A stretch of DNA of 64,000 bases from Pseudooceanicola onchidii (GCF_004959925.1 NZ_SPUW01000001.1:1302001-1366000), one strand, 5' to 3'; shown: positions 9,079 to 17,951, numbered from the stretch's first letter. Notes: generated by a model from the letters alone, not told the origin. A program made the numbers and translations.

Positions 9079-10155
9079 TCAGGCGCTTTTGAAGTGCTTC
9101 GCCAGCTTCAGCCCCTGACCCTGGTAATTCGACGCGATATCGGCGCCATACAGGGTTTCCGGCACGGCCGCCATGCGTTCGTAGACCAGCCGGCCGACGA
9201 CCTGCCCGTGTTCCAGCACGAAGGGCGCCTCGTGACAGCGCACCTCAAGCACGCCGCGCGACCCGGCCCCGCCCGATCCGTCATGCCCGAATCCCGGGTC
9301 GAAGAAGCCTGCGTAATGCACCCGGAATTCGCCCACCATGGCAAGGTAGGGCGCCATTTCGGCGGCATGATCGGGCGGAATCGTCACGGCCTCGCGGCTG
9401 ACGAGGATGTAGAAGGCGCCGGGATCAAGGATGATGCGTCCCTTGTCGGTGCGCACGCGGTCCCAGTAGTCGGCCGGGTCGTAATGGTCGATCAGGTCCA
9501 GGTCGATCACCCCGGCATGGGGCTTGGCACGATAGCCGACGACGTCGTCCTCACCGCCCGTCAGATCGACCGAAAAGCCCAGCCCGTCCTCGATCACCGG
9601 GTGGCCGTCGACCAGCCGTTCGCGCCGGTGCAGGTCGCGCAGCTGGGCATCGTCCAGCCGCGCCCCGCCAGCGCGGAACCGGATCTGGTTCAGCCGCATG
9701 CCGGGGCGGACAAGGACGGAAAAGCTGCGCGGGCAGATCTCGGCAAACAGGGGGCCCTTGTAGCCCGGGGGAATGCGGTCGAATTCGGTCCCGCCGTCGA
9801 CCACTGTCCGGGTCAGAAGATCCAGCCGCCCGGTCGAGGACTTGGCATTCGCCACCGCCTGCACCCCGCCAGGCAGGTCGAGCGATTCCATCAGCGGCAC
9901 AAGGTAGACGCAGCCCTTTTCCAGCACGGCCCCGCCATCCAGCCGGATCTCGTGCATCTTGAATTCCTCGATGCGCTCGGCAACCGTGCGCCCTTCGCCC
10001 GCCAGAAAGGATGCCCGCACCCGGTAGGCCACCTGGCCCAGCCGCAGATCGACGCTGGCGGGCTGGATCTGCGCGTCGGTGATGGCCGGATCGGCCGCGA
10101 TGTCGCCGCGTTGGATCATCTGGCGCAGGTGCTGGCTGGGAATGATGCCGGACAT
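9079..10155 (-). CDS. dcd: dCTP deaminase, double-length form
   Basis: A 358-residue 2'-deoxycytidine 5'-triphosphate deaminase, about twice the roughly 190 residues of E. coli Dcd, as in a known alphaproteobacterial form. The N-terminal half carries IQPASVDLRLG and the conserved Ser/Thr/Arg nucleotide-binding block ANAKSSTGRLDLLTR. The second half repeats a trimeric dUTPase-like fold (ILDPGAFYILVSRE, then VGEFRVHYAGFFDPGFG). It converts dCTP to dUTP for thymidylate synthesis in the cytoplasm. The 177-bp spacer upstream separates it from the divergent thiolase-like gene. Confidence 0.88.
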   Translation of the reverse strand: MSGIIPSQHLRQMIQRGDIAADPAITDAQIQPASVDLRLGQVAYRVRASFLAGEGRTVAERIEEFKMHEIRLDGGAVLEKGCVYLVPLMESLDLPGGVQAVANAKSSTGRLDLLTRTVVDGGTEFDRIPPGYKGPLFAEICPRSFSVLVRPGMRLNQIRFRAGGARLDDAQLRDLHRRERLVDGHPVIEDGLGFSVDLTGGEDDVVGYRAKPHAGVIDLDLIDHYDPADYWDRVRTDKGRIILDPGAFYILVSREAVTIPPDHAAEMAPYLAMVGEFRVHYAGFFDPGFGHDGSGGAGSRGVLEVRCHEAPFVLEHGQVVGRLVYERMAAVPETLYGADIASNYQGQGLKLAKHFKSA

Positions 10156-10332
10156 GGTGTCTCCCTCGAATTGGGGGTCACGTTACTGCGCGGGAATGGC
10201 AAAGAAAAGGCGGGCAGCGCCGCCAGATGCATCACCGGCAGCGAAAGCATGAAGATTTCACGCAATATGCGCCCGCCCGTCTGGACAGGAACTAACCGAC
10301 CGGTAGAATAGCGCCAAAGAGGAGGACCATCC

Positions 10333-11481
10333 GTGACCATCAAGGGCGTTGCCAGCATCGTCGGCATCTATGAACATCCCCTGCGCAAGGCGCCGGACAA
10401 ATCGACCGCTCAGCTGCATTACGAATGCGCGCAGGGGGCGCTGGCCGATGCCGGGCTGACCTTCGACGACGTGGATGGCTATTTCTGCGCGGGCGACGCG
10501 GGCTGGTTCCTGTCGATGGTCGATTACATGGGCCTTCGCAACCTGACCTATTTCGATGCGACCGACATCGGCGGATCCTCCTACATCGCGCACCTGAACG
10601 ACGCGGCGACGGCAATCGCCATGGGGCGCTGCAAGATCGCGCTGGTGACGCTGGCCGGTCGGCCGAAGAACGACAAGCCAATGCCGCGCCCCGCCGGGGC
10701 CGAGGCCGGATGGGAAACGCCCTATGGGGGCTCTCCGCCCAACATCTACGCCATGGCGGCGCACCGGCACATGCATGAATACGGCACGACCTCGGAACAG
10801 CTGGCCTGGATCAAGGTCGCGGCCTCGCACCACGCGCAGCACAACGAACACGCCATGCTGCGCGACGTGGTGACGGTGGACGACGTGCTGAATTCGCCGA
10901 TGATCGCCGACCCGCTGCACCGCATGGACTGCTGTGTCGTATCAGAAGGCGGCGGAGCTTTCATCATCACCACGCCCGAGATCGCCAGGTCCCTCGGCAA
11001 GGCCGACGTCCGCCTGCAGGGTGCGGCGCAGGCGATCAAGGGCCAGGACGGCGGCAGGATCGACCTGACCTATTCCGGCGCGGTCCACACCGGCCCCAAG
11101 GCGATGGAGGAGGCGGGCGTCAAACCGACGGACATCAAGTACGCCTCGATCTACGACAGCTTTACCATCACCGTGCTGATGCAGCTTGAAGACTGCGGGT
11201 TCTGCGAAAAGGGCAAGGGCGGGGCCTTTGTCGCCGATGGCAACCTGATCTCGGGGCAGGGCAAGCTGCCCTTCAATACCGACGGCGGCGGCCTGTGCAA
11301 CAACCACCCCGTCAATCGCGGTGGCCTGACCAAGGTGTTGGAAGCCGTCCGCCAGCTGCGCGGAGAGGCGCACCCGGCGGTGCAGGTCCCCAACTGCGAC
11401 CTGGCCTTCGTCACTGGCATCGGCGGCACGCTGGCCGTGCGTCACGGCGCCGCCTCGGCCGTACTGGAGCGTATCGCATGA
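10333..11481 (+). CDS. thiolase-superfamily protein lacking catalytic cysteines (SCP2/Ltp2-like)
   Basis: A 382-residue thiolase-fold protein. It starts at GTG 10333, six bases after a strong AGGAGGA. Thiolases carry a nucleophilic Cys in a C-A-S-G-S-S-like motif; here the aligned stretch reads FDATDIGGSSYI, with Asp in place of Cys. The C-terminal Cys-x-G motif reads VTGIGGT, again without Cys. The HPVNRGG region that holds the conserved His remains. Cysteine-less thiolases paired with a DUF35 protein are known as acyl-CoA retro-aldolases (Ltp2 with the ChsH2 DUF35 domain) or related enzymes, so C-C cleavage of a CoA ester is inferred. It overlaps the DUF35 gene by ATGA. Confidence 0.82.
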   Translation: MTIKGVASIVGIYEHPLRKAPDKSTAQLHYECAQGALADAGLTFDDVDGYFCAGDAGWFLSMVDYMGLRNLTYFDATDIGGSSYIAHLNDAATAIAMGRCKIALVTLAGRPKNDKPMPRPAGAEAGWETPYGGSPPNIYAMAAHRHMHEYGTTSEQLAWIKVAASHHAQHNEHAMLRDVVTVDDVLNSPMIADPLHRMDCCVVSEGGGAFIITTPEIARSLGKADVRLQGAAQAIKGQDGGRIDLTYSGAVHTGPKAMEEAGVKPTDIKYASIYDSFTITVLMQLEDCGFCEKGKGGAFVADGNLISGQGKLPFNTDGGGLCNNHPVNRGGLTKVLEAVRQLRGEAHPAVQVPNCDLAFVTGIGGTLAVRHGAASAVLERIA

Positions 11482-11867
11482 GCTATGACAAGATCCCCGC
11501 CCCCGTCCCGACGCCGGAAAGCCAGCCTTTCTGGGATGCCGCCGCCGAAGGCCGGTTCCTGATCCGCCGCTGTCCCGCCTGCGGTGAGGCGCATTTCTAT
11601 CCCCGCACCATCTGCCCGCTGTGTCACAAGGCGGATACGGAATGGGAGGAAAGCCCCGGCACCGGCACGATCTACACCTGGACGGTCATGCGCAAATCGC
11701 CCCGCGGCGCCTTTGCCCTGGCGTATCTAGAGCTGGACGAAGGCCCCCGCGTCTATGTCCAGTTCCGCCCCGAGGACAACGACGATCTGGCGATCGGCAA
11801 ACGGGCGCAGATCATGTTCCATCCCGTCCAGGACGGGCAGCCGATGATGTTCGCCAAACTTATCTGA
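11478..11867 (+). CDS. DUF35 Zn-ribbon/OB-fold acyl-CoA-binding partner protein
   Basis: A 129-residue protein with a rubredoxin-like Zn ribbon (CPACGEAHFYPRTICPLC, four cysteines spaced CxxC...CxxC) followed by an OB fold (GTIYTWTVMRKSP...VYVQFRPEDND). These proteins bind and stabilise partner thiolases or hydratases. The ATG overlaps the stop of the thiolase-like gene, so the two are almost certainly one complex. Known relatives act in steroid, polyhydroxyalkanoate or CoA-ester metabolism; the actual substrate is not visible. Confidence 0.9.
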   Translation: MSYDKIPAPVPTPESQPFWDAAAEGRFLIRRCPACGEAHFYPRTICPLCHKADTEWEESPGTGTIYTWTVMRKSPRGAFALAYLELDEGPRVYVQFRPEDNDDLAIGKRAQIMFHPVQDGQPMMFAKLI

Positions 11868-11975
11868 CACGCGACCGGGGCACCTTGTCCCAGATCATTG
11901 CACACCCACGCCGCCCGCCCCATGTGATTGGGGACCGGGCGGCGTTTCGTCCGCCCTGCGTACAGGAGGACGACC

Positions 11976-12746
11976 ATGATCCACTTTGACCGCAGCCAGG
12001 CCCCGCTGTTCCGTATCACCGTCACCGGCGATGTCGACCGGGACCAGATCCGCGCCTTTTACCGCGACTTCAAGCCCGCCCTCGATGCGGCCGATCGCGT
12101 CGGCATCCTTGTCGACATGACCGGCTTCGGCGACATCTCGGCCGGGGCGATGCTGGAAGACATGATGGAGGAGCTGGGCCTGCTTGATGACCTGGGGAAG
12201 ATGCCCCGCGCCGCGCTGATCACCGGCAACCGCTTCATGGCGGGCACGATCCGCTACCTCAACCCCGTGATCCCGCGGATGGAAATGCGGACCTTCCTGC
12301 CCGACGAGGCTGAAGACGCCGCCGCCTGGGCCCGGGACCTGCCCGAGAAACGCAGGGACGCCCCCGGCGTTCGCATGATCGACAGTCGCCTTGCCGATGT
12401 GCTGGCCTTCGAGGTCGACGGCTACATGGACGATGACGACATGGATGACGTCGTCAAACCCTTCCGCGACCGCATCGACAGGGGCCGCAAGTTCAACGCC
12501 CTGGCCCGGATCAGGCGGTTTGCCGGGTTCGATCCCGAGATCCTGGTCGACAAGGCCGTTCTGGGCATGAAGTGGGACGCGATCCGCGCCATGCACCGCT
12601 ATGCCATCGTGACCGATCAGCAGTGGGTACGCCCCTTTGCGGGCATGGCGCGGCTGGTCACGCAGGTCGATATCCGCCTCTTCCCCCTGGCCGAGGAAGA
12701 GGCCGCCTGGGCCTGGGTCGGTGAACCGGTCCCGCAGGCGGGCTGA
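11976..12746 (+). CDS. SpoIIAA/STAS-like protein, probable tandem domains
   Basis: A 256-residue soluble protein made of two similar halves. Each half starts with an LxFxVxGxxDxDDxxDxxxPF-like unit: FRITVTGDVDRDQIRAFYRDF at about residues 11-30 and LAFEVDGYMDDDDMDDVVKP at about 142-161. Each continues with helix/strand repeats ending in a MRTFLP or IRLFPL strand. This fits the SpoIIAA-like (DUF3478) family, which is STAS-fold. Its function is unknown. The start is ATG 11976 after AGGAGGA, about 108 bp behind the DUF35 gene, so co-transcription is possible but not certain. Confidence 0.7.
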   Translation: MIHFDRSQAPLFRITVTGDVDRDQIRAFYRDFKPALDAADRVGILVDMTGFGDISAGAMLEDMMEELGLLDDLGKMPRAALITGNRFMAGTIRYLNPVIPRMEMRTFLPDEAEDAAAWARDLPEKRRDAPGVRMIDSRLADVLAFEVDGYMDDDDMDDVVKPFRDRIDRGRKFNALARIRRFAGFDPEILVDKAVLGMKWDAIRAMHRYAIVTDQQWVRPFAGMARLVTQVDIRLFPLAEEEAAWAWVGEPVPQAG

Positions 12747-12750
12747 GGCT

Positions 12751-12781
12751 TCATCTTGCCGGAAATACTCCCGCCGGAGGC
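12751..12781 (+). repeat. dispersed intergenic repeat, copy A
   Basis: A 31-base element: TCATCTTGCC, two variable bases (GG), then AAATACTCCCGCCGGAGGC. It matches the copy at 60778-60808 at 29 of 31 positions and a diverged inverted copy at 18791-18823. It lies just after the STAS-like gene. Confidence 0.85.
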
Positions 12782-12872
12782 AGCTGACCGATGCCACCGG
12801 CGGACGATTGTACAGGCGGCACAGGCCCAGCCAAATGGCCGGGCGTTTCAGATGATACCGTACGGATTGAAG

Positions 12873-12949
12873 TGGTCGGGCTAGCAGGACTCGAACCTGC
12901 GACCTTCCGTCCCCCAGACGGACGCGCTACCAGGCTGCGCTATAGCCCG
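12873..12949 (-). tRNA. tRNA-Pro (anticodon GGG)
   Basis: On the minus strand a full cloverleaf is visible: acceptor CGGGCTA paired with TAGCCCG, D arm, anticodon loop CTGGGGG giving anticodon GGG, T arm GCAGG-TTCGAGT-CCTGC, and an encoded 3' CCA (12873-12875). The length is 77 bases. It reads CCC/CCT proline codons. A -35/-10 pair lies just upstream. Confidence 0.96.
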
Positions 12950-12960
12950 ACGGTCCGGCC

Positions 12961-12988
12961 TAAATACTGCATCTGGCGCGGGGGGCAA
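12961..12988 (-). promoter_or_regulatory. putative promoter of tRNA-Pro
   Basis: Minus-strand TTGCCC (12983-12988) and TATTTA (12961-12966) are separated by 16 bases, and the tRNA begins 11 bases after the -10. The tRNA-Gly gene at 31.8 kb has the same TTGCCC -35 box, which supports the reading. Confidence 0.55.
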
Positions 12989-13013
12989 GGGGCAATCTGC
13001 CCCGAATTCAAAA

Positions 13014-13799
13014 TCAGCTAAGGTCTTTTGCCAGCCACAGCTGCAGCTTGCCGCGCAGTGCCGTGACTTGGCCCGCAGCAGGCGCGGGCAGGGCGTCCTT
13101 GCGTGCGTAGATCGCGGCCAGAAGGGCCGGGGGCGCAACCGCGTGGGGCTGTGCCTGCGGGGTCGTTGCCGCGCGGGCCACGGGCCCGGCGGGGGGCGGC
13201 GCGCGAAACGGTTTCACATCGGCGACACTGGGCGGCGGGGCAGGTGTTTCGCCCTCGGGCGCATTGGCCGACGCGTCAGCTTCGACGGTCTCGGTTGCGA
13301 CGGATGGCGTCGCGATCGGCGCAGGCTCCGCTGTGGCGTCGCCCGGGTCTGCGTCGACCGGATCGGGATTCTGGAAGACGACCGACTCGGCCTGCGGTTC
13401 GACGGTCACGGCCGGTTCATGCCCGATCATGCCGGGCTCGTCGGCCTTCTCGGCACGCGCCGCGTCCTGCTTGGCCTTCAGGGCCTTGCTGTCCATCGCA
13501 TCGCGCACGGCGGCGGTGACGTCGTCCAGCGGCTGCGACAGCGCCGCGACATGGGCCACGCCCTTTTCGCGCAACAGTTTCTGCGCGCCCTTGATGGTCA
13601 TCCCGTCTTCATGCAGCAGCCGCTTGATGCCGCCCAAGAGCTCCATGTCCGAGGGGCGGTAATACCGGCGACCGCCCGCGCGCTTGACCGGCTTCACCTG
13701 GGAAAACTTGCTTTCCCAGAATCGCAGGACATGCGCAGGCGTATCAAGCCACTCTGAAACCTCAGAGATCGTGCGGAAGGCGTCGGCGGATTTGGCCAT
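13014..13799 (-). CDS. MerR-family transcriptional regulator
   Basis: A 261-residue protein with an N-terminal MerR-type winged helix ([20 protein letters not shown], then [25 protein letters not shown]) in residues 8-75. After this come an Ala/Glu-rich low-complexity linker and a short conserved C-terminal helix. There is no metal-binding Cys pattern, so it is not a MerR metal sensor. It sits 15 bp after ihfA in the order fabH-ihfA-merR kept across Rhodobacterales. I prefer ATG 13799 (MAKSADAF) over an ATG four codons earlier because relatives start there. Its regulon is unknown. Confidence 0.85.
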   Translation of the reverse strand: MAKSADAFRTISEVSEWLDTPAHVLRFWESKFSQVKPVKRAGGRRYYRPSDMELLGGIKRLLHEDGMTIKGAQKLLREKGVAHVAALSQPLDDVTAAVRDAMDSKALKAKQDAARAEKADEPGMIGHEPAVTVEPQAESVVFQNPDPVDADPGDATAEPAPIATPSVATETVEADASANAPEGETPAPPPSVADVKPFRAPPPAGPVARAATTPQAQPHAVAPPALLAAIYARKDALPAPAAGQVTALRGKLQLWLAKDLS

Positions 13800-13814
13800 G
13801 CCGGGGGGCATCCC

Positions 13815-14117
13815 TTACTTGCGGTTGCCGTCGGCGACGCGGTCTTTCATCAGGTGAGACGGGCGGAAGGTCAGCACGCGGCGCGGGCTGATCGGAACCT
13901 CTTCGCCGGTCTTGGGATTGCGCCCGACCCGGGCGGCCTTGTCCCGGACCGAGAAGGTCCCGAACGAGGAAATCTTGACCTGTTCGCCATCGACCAGCGC
14001 GTCGGACATGTGGGTGAGAACCGATTCGACCAGCTGGGCGGAATCATTTCGCGACAGCCCGACTTCGCGGAACACCGCCTCGCTCAGGTCCAGTCGCGTT
14101 AGTGTTTTCTCACTCAT
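13815..14117 (-). CDS. ihfA: integration host factor alpha subunit
   Basis: A 100-residue HU/IHF-family DNA-bending protein. The alpha subunit is recognised by [21 protein letters not shown] at the start and the beta-arm region [26 protein letters not shown] with the intercalating Pro in the RNPKTG motif. It pairs with IhfB, encoded elsewhere, and is involved in nucleoid structure, recombination and sigma-54 promoter activation. ATG 14117 is chosen over an upstream GTG/ATG at 14147 because the family begins with MSEKTLTR. Confidence 0.95.
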   Translation of the reverse strand: MSEKTLTRLDLSEAVFREVGLSRNDSAQLVESVLTHMSDALVDGEQVKISSFGTFSVRDKAARVGRNPKTGEEVPISPRRVLTFRPSHLMKDRVADGNRK

Positions 14118-14252
14118 GATCCGGTCTCCTCGCCGTGCGCAAACCAATGCTTAGTTAACAATGCGTTCCGGCCATCCTGCGTCGAGGACATTTCCGAGTC
14201 AATATCAACGGCTTGCAGAGGACACGCGGCGCGGAGCGACGCGACGGCAGGA

Positions 14253-15227
14253 TTACCAGCGCAGCGCGACCGCGCCCCAGGCCAGACCGCCGCCGATCGC
14301 CTCGGCCACCAGAAGGTCGCCGGTCTTGATCTTGCCTTCGCTCACGCCGACCGACAGGGCCAGCGGGATCGAGGCGGCAGAGGTGTTGCCGTGGTTGTGG
14401 ACGGTGACGATCACCTTCTCCATCGGCACGCCCATCTTCTTGGCTGTGCCCTGGATAATCCGGATATTGGCCTGGTGCGGCACGATCCAGGCCACGTCGT
14501 CCGCGGCCAGTTTGGCCTTGTCGAGCGCACGATGCGCCGTCTCGGCCAGCTTCTCGACCGCCTGCCGGAACAGCGGGTTGCCCTGCATCCGCAGCTTGCC
14601 GCTGGTGCCGGAGGTCGACACGCCGCCGTCGACGTAAAGCATGTCGCGATAGCGCCCGTCTGAATTCAGATCGACCGACAGGATCCCCCGGTCGGAACTG
14701 TTGCCCGACCCGGTCCGCGCCTCAAGCACCAGCGCGCCGGCACCGTCGCCGAACAGAACGCAGGTGGCACGGTCGTCCCAGTCCATGATGCGCGAAAACG
14801 TTTCGGCCCCGATGACCAGCACCCGCTCGGCCTGGCCCGACAGGATCATCCCGTTGGCATTGGCCAGCGCGAAGATGAAGCCCGCGCAGACCGCCTGCAC
14901 GTCGTAGCCGAAGCCGCGCGTCATCCCCAGGCCTTCCTGAACCATCGTCGCGACAGAGGGGAAGGTCAGGTCGGGGGTCGAGGTCGCGACGATCACCGCG
15001 TCGATGTCGTCGGGCTTCAGCTCGGCCATGGCGAGCGCGCGTTCGGCGGCCTTCACGGCCATCTGGCTCGTCGTTTCGCCCTCGGCGGCGAAATGGCGCC
15101 GCTCGATCCCCGAGCGGGTCTTGATCCATTCGTCCGACGTCTCGAGGGTCTTTTCGAATTCGCTGTTTTCGACGACCCGTTCAGGCAGGTAGTGCCCGAT
15201 TCCGGTCGGCACGGCGCGTACAGTCAT
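14253..15227 (-). CDS. fabH: beta-ketoacyl-ACP synthase III
   Basis: FabH of 324 residues, which condenses acetyl-CoA with malonyl-ACP to start type II fatty acid synthesis. The catalytic triad is complete: Cys114 in QAVCAGF, His251 in VPHQANIRI and Asn281 in NHGNTSAAS. The start overlaps the plsX stop by ATGA, so fabH is translated with the phospholipid-initiation gene. A 135-bp spacer then leads to ihfA. Confidence 0.97.
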   Translation of the reverse strand: MTVRAVPTGIGHYLPERVVENSEFEKTLETSDEWIKTRSGIERRHFAAEGETTSQMAVKAAERALAMAELKPDDIDAVIVATSTPDLTFPSVATMVQEGLGMTRGFGYDVQAVCAGFIFALANANGMILSGQAERVLVIGAETFSRIMDWDDRATCVLFGDGAGALVLEARTGSGNSSDRGILSVDLNSDGRYRDMLYVDGGVSTSGTSGKLRMQGNPLFRQAVEKLAETAHRALDKAKLAADDVAWIVPHQANIRIIQGTAKKMGVPMEKVIVTVHNHGNTSAASIPLALSVGVSEGKIKTGDLLVAEAIGGGLAWGAVALRW

Positions 15228-16354
15228 TCAGCCACCTTGGTTTCTTCCGGCGCATCCTGTTCCGCCGCGCCCGCGGATGCAACCCGCGCCTTGATCTTGC
15301 TGGTCAGATCCTGTCGGGCCAGCTGGAACGCCAGGTTCACCGCCGCCTCGACCCCGGTCGCATCGGCCGAGCCGTGGGATTTCACCACCGTGCCGTTCAG
15401 GCCCAGGAACACCCCGCCATTGACGCGCCGCGGATCGATCCGCTTTTGCAGACGCCGCATCGAGGTCAGCGCCAGCAGCGCCGCGATCCGCGAGAGGGGA
15501 GAGAACTTGAAGGCTTCCTTCAGCAGGTCGCCGATCAGCTTGGCCGTGCCTTCGCCGGTCTTCAGCGCGACGTTGCCGGTAAAGCCGTCGGTCACGATCA
15601 CGTCGCAGCGGTCGCCGGGGATGTCGCCCCCCTCGACGAAGCCGACGAAATCGAACTTGCCGCCGGGGGCTTCGGCCTCGATCAGGTCATGCGCGGCCTT
15701 AAGCTCGGCCCGGCCCTTGTTTTCCTCGGTGCCGACGTTCAGCAGGCCGATCCGTGGCCGGTCGATGTGCATGCCGTTGCGGGCATAGGATGCCCCCATC
15801 AGCGCATATTGCAGCAGGTCTTCCTCGTCCGCGCGCACATCGGCGCCGACGTCGAGCATCACGTTGAACCCCGAGGGGTTGCGCGACGGCCAGAGCACCG
15901 CGATCGCGGGCCTGTTCACACCGGGGATCTTGCGCAGGCGCACCATCGACAGCGCCATCAGCGCGCCGGTGTTGCCGCAGGACACGGCCACCTTGGCCTC
16001 GCCGTCCCGCACTGATTCCAGGCAGGACCACATCGAGGTGCCCTTGCCATGGCGCATCACCTGGCTCGGCTTGTCCTCCATCGTGACCACGCCGCCGCAG
16101 TCGCGAATCTCGCACCGGTCGCGCAGCATCTTGCGGCGGCTGACCGCGCGGGTCAGCTGATCGGCCGGGCCATGCAGCAGGAAGGCGATGTCGGGATTGG
16201 CCTTTGCGGCCTTGGCAATGCCCGCCACAACGGCACCCGGGCCACGATCGCCCCCCATGGCATCCACGGAGATGACGATGCGGCCCGGTTCCGCAACGGG
16301 GACGGCCCCGCCGTTCAAAGGTCCCGCCGGCGTCTGGTCTGTTCCGTCGCTCAT
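15224..16354 (-). CDS. plsX: phosphate acyltransferase PlsX
   Basis: PlsX of 376 residues, making acyl-phosphate from acyl-ACP for PlsY in phosphatidic acid synthesis. Typical motifs are ISVDAMGGDRGPGAVV near residue 28, SCGNTGALMALSM, and DVGADVRADEEDLLQYA; the length is slightly above the usual 330-350 because of an N-terminal extension of about 25 residues. It lies between rpmF and fabH, the classical rpmF-plsX-fabH cluster. Transcription runs on into fabH. Confidence 0.96.
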   Translation of the reverse strand: MSDGTDQTPAGPLNGGAVPVAEPGRIVISVDAMGGDRGPGAVVAGIAKAAKANPDIAFLLHGPADQLTRAVSRRKMLRDRCEIRDCGGVVTMEDKPSQVMRHGKGTSMWSCLESVRDGEAKVAVSCGNTGALMALSMVRLRKIPGVNRPAIAVLWPSRNPSGFNVMLDVGADVRADEEDLLQYALMGASYARNGMHIDRPRIGLLNVGTEENKGRAELKAAHDLIEAEAPGGKFDFVGFVEGGDIPGDRCDVIVTDGFTGNVALKTGEGTAKLIGDLLKEAFKFSPLSRIAALLALTSMRRLQKRIDPRRVNGGVFLGLNGTVVKSHGSADATGVEAAVNLAFQLARQDLTSKIKARVASAGAAEQDAPEETKVAE

Positions 16355-16381
16355 GCGGGTCAGTCCAGCCTAGGGCAGAAT

Positions 16382-16588
16382 TTAAGCTGCGTCTTCGTCC
16401 AGGTCGACTTCGTCGGCCATGGCGATAACTTCACGATCCGCATACTGGCCACAGGACGGGCACACGTGATGCGGGCGCTTCAGTTCACCGCAGGAGGGGC
16501 ATTCGTTCGGGTTTGCAGCCACGAGAGCGTCGTGCGCACGACGGTTGTTGCGCCGGGACTTCGAGACTTTGTTCTGTTGGACAGCCAT
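16382..16588 (-). CDS. rpmF: 50S ribosomal protein L32
   Basis: L32 of 68 residues. It begins [20 protein letters not shown], which is diagnostic, and keeps four cysteines (CPSC...CPSC) of the Zn-ribbon form. The ATG at 16588 is chosen by family length. It is 27 bp upstream of plsX, the usual coupling of ribosome assembly with lipid synthesis. Confidence 0.97.
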   Translation of the reverse strand: MAVQQNKVSKSRRNNRRAHDALVAANPNECPSCGELKRPHHVCPSCGQYADREVIAMADEVDLDEDAA

Positions 16589-16727
16589 GTCGCAACCTTC
16601 ATATCTGGGGCCCTTGGCCGGGGCGCGGAGGCCGCGCCGCCGCATCGTCAGGGGCCGAGTTTCGTCGGATGCGAGGCTCATAATCGCTCATGCGCCACGC
16701 ATTCAAGGGAAATCGGATGAGCGCGCG

Positions 16728-16755
16728 AAAATACTCCGAAGTCGCGCAATAGCAA
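16728..16755 (-). promoter_or_regulatory. possible promoter of rpmF-plsX-fabH
   Basis: In the 199-bp gap between DUF177 and rpmF, minus-strand TTGCTA (16750-16755) and TATTTT (16728-16733) are 16 bases apart. This would give rpmF its own transcript besides readthrough from DUF177. Consensus match only. Confidence 0.3.
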
Positions 16756-16787
16756 GCGATTCTTTGACCCGCCTGCAGAGGGGACGT

Positions 16788-17363
16788 TTACTCCTCTTCG
16801 CCGTCCTTTGCACCCATCTTGTCACGCAAGGCCGCCAGTCCCGCAAAGGGCTTGAGGTCCTCGTCCTTCAACGGCGCGACGCCCTTTTCGGTGAACTGCG
16901 CTTCGCCCAGGTCGGCGCCGTCCGCACGCGGATACATCGGCAGCGACAGCGCCAGGGCCTCCTCCAGAACCTCCATCAGGTCGACGGCGGCGGGCAGGGG
17001 CTCCAGCGTGTCGTCTTCGGGCATGGGGACACCTTCGCCGTCCTTTTCCGCATCCGTGGCCGAGATCTTGTCGTAGTCCGGCGTATAGCGCCGCACCACG
17101 TCTTCCTCGACCCGCGTAGTCACCGGGGCCAGCGTCACGACACAGGGCTGCACCACCGTGGCCCCCAGCCGTGCCTCAAGCCGCCAGCCACGCCGGCCTT
17201 CGGGTTTCAACGCGCCGTCCAGCCGGACCTTGCGCAGATCCAGCAGCTCCAGCCGGGCGATCAGGCCTGCCAGATCCTCGGGTCGAAGGTCGAACGTGCG
17301 CCCTTCGCGGTCGTTCAGATCGGCCAGCCTGAAGACCGTTTGTTGCTGCGGGCTTTCCGCCAT
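16788..17363 (-). CDS. YceD/DUF177 family protein (23S rRNA accumulation)
   Basis: A 191-residue protein of the YceD (DUF177) family: VFRLADLNDREGRTFDL at the start and QPCVVTLAPVTTRVEEDVVRRY in the core, keeping the Cys seen in the family's C-x(n)-C region. YceD-type proteins influence 23S rRNA levels and are classically encoded just before rpmF, as here. The end is acidic. ATG 17363 starts it; the opposite-strand BamE gene begins 108 bp away, so the two share a divergent control region. Confidence 0.88.
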   Translation of the reverse strand: MAESPQQQTVFRLADLNDREGRTFDLRPEDLAGLIARLELLDLRKVRLDGALKPEGRRGWRLEARLGATVVQPCVVTLAPVTTRVEEDVVRRYTPDYDKISATDAEKDGEGVPMPEDDTLEPLPAAVDLMEVLEEALALSLPMYPRADGADLGEAQFTEKGVAPLKDEDLKPFAGLAALRDKMGAKDGEEE

Positions 17364-17471
17364 GGTGCTGATCCTTCCTTGAACCGGGACAAGAAGTTGA
17401 TGTAAGCGGAGTAAAAGCCGCAGCAACTCCTTTCAAGAGGAACCACGCGGGGTGACGTCGAGGGGGCAGGA

Positions 17472-17951
17472 ATGACCGTAGCGATTGACGCAGCAGCGCG
17501 CCGGATGGCGCGGGTGGTCCGGATGACGCTTCTGGGCCTTCTGGTCGTGGGTGTTGCAGCCTGCGCCGAACGCACCCGCAACCACGGCTACGTTCCCGAC
17601 GAGGAAGACCTGACCCAGATCACCGTCGGTGTCGACACGCGCGACACGGTCAGCGATGTCCTGGGGGCCCCGTCGACATCCGGCATCGTGGATGACAGCG
17701 GCTATTACTACGTCCGCTCGACCTTCCGCCACTTCGGCCCGACCGAACCGCGCGTCGTCGAACGCGAGATCGTCGCGATCTCGTTCGACACAGCGGGCGT
17801 GGTGACCAATGTCGAACGCTACGGGCTGGAAGACGGCCGCACGGTTGTTCTCTCCCGCCGCGTCACTGACAGCCAGGCAGGCAACAACGGCTTCCTGCGT
17901 CAGCTGTTGCGCAACCTCGGCCAGTTCGATCCGGCCTCTTTCGGCAGCTGA
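17472..17951 (+). CDS. bamE: BamE/SmpA-type outer-membrane lipoprotein
   Basis: A 159-residue precursor with a Sec signal and lipobox (VGVAAC, Cys31), followed by the SmpA/OmlA fold: ITVGVDTRDTVSDVLGAPSTSG and SGYYYVRSTFRHFGPTEP. BamE is an accessory lipoprotein of the BAM outer-membrane protein insertion complex. The RBS spacing to ATG 17472 is short, so an internal ATG (codon 12 or 18) could be the real start; all keep the lipobox. It is divergent from DUF177. Confidence 0.87.
   Translation: MTVAIDAAARRMARVVRMTLLGLLVVGVAACAERTRNHGYVPDEEDLTQITVGVDTRDTVSDVLGAPSTSGIVDDSGYYYVRSTFRHFGPTEPRVVEREIVAISFDTAGVVTNVERYGLEDGRTVVLSRRVTDSQAGNNGFLRQLLRNLGQFDPASFGS

Noticed and set aside
12989-13003. GGGGCA-GAT-TGCCCC hairpin after merR as a terminator
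   Set aside because: The 6-bp stem has no T run and overlaps the tRNA-Pro promoter; too weak to call.
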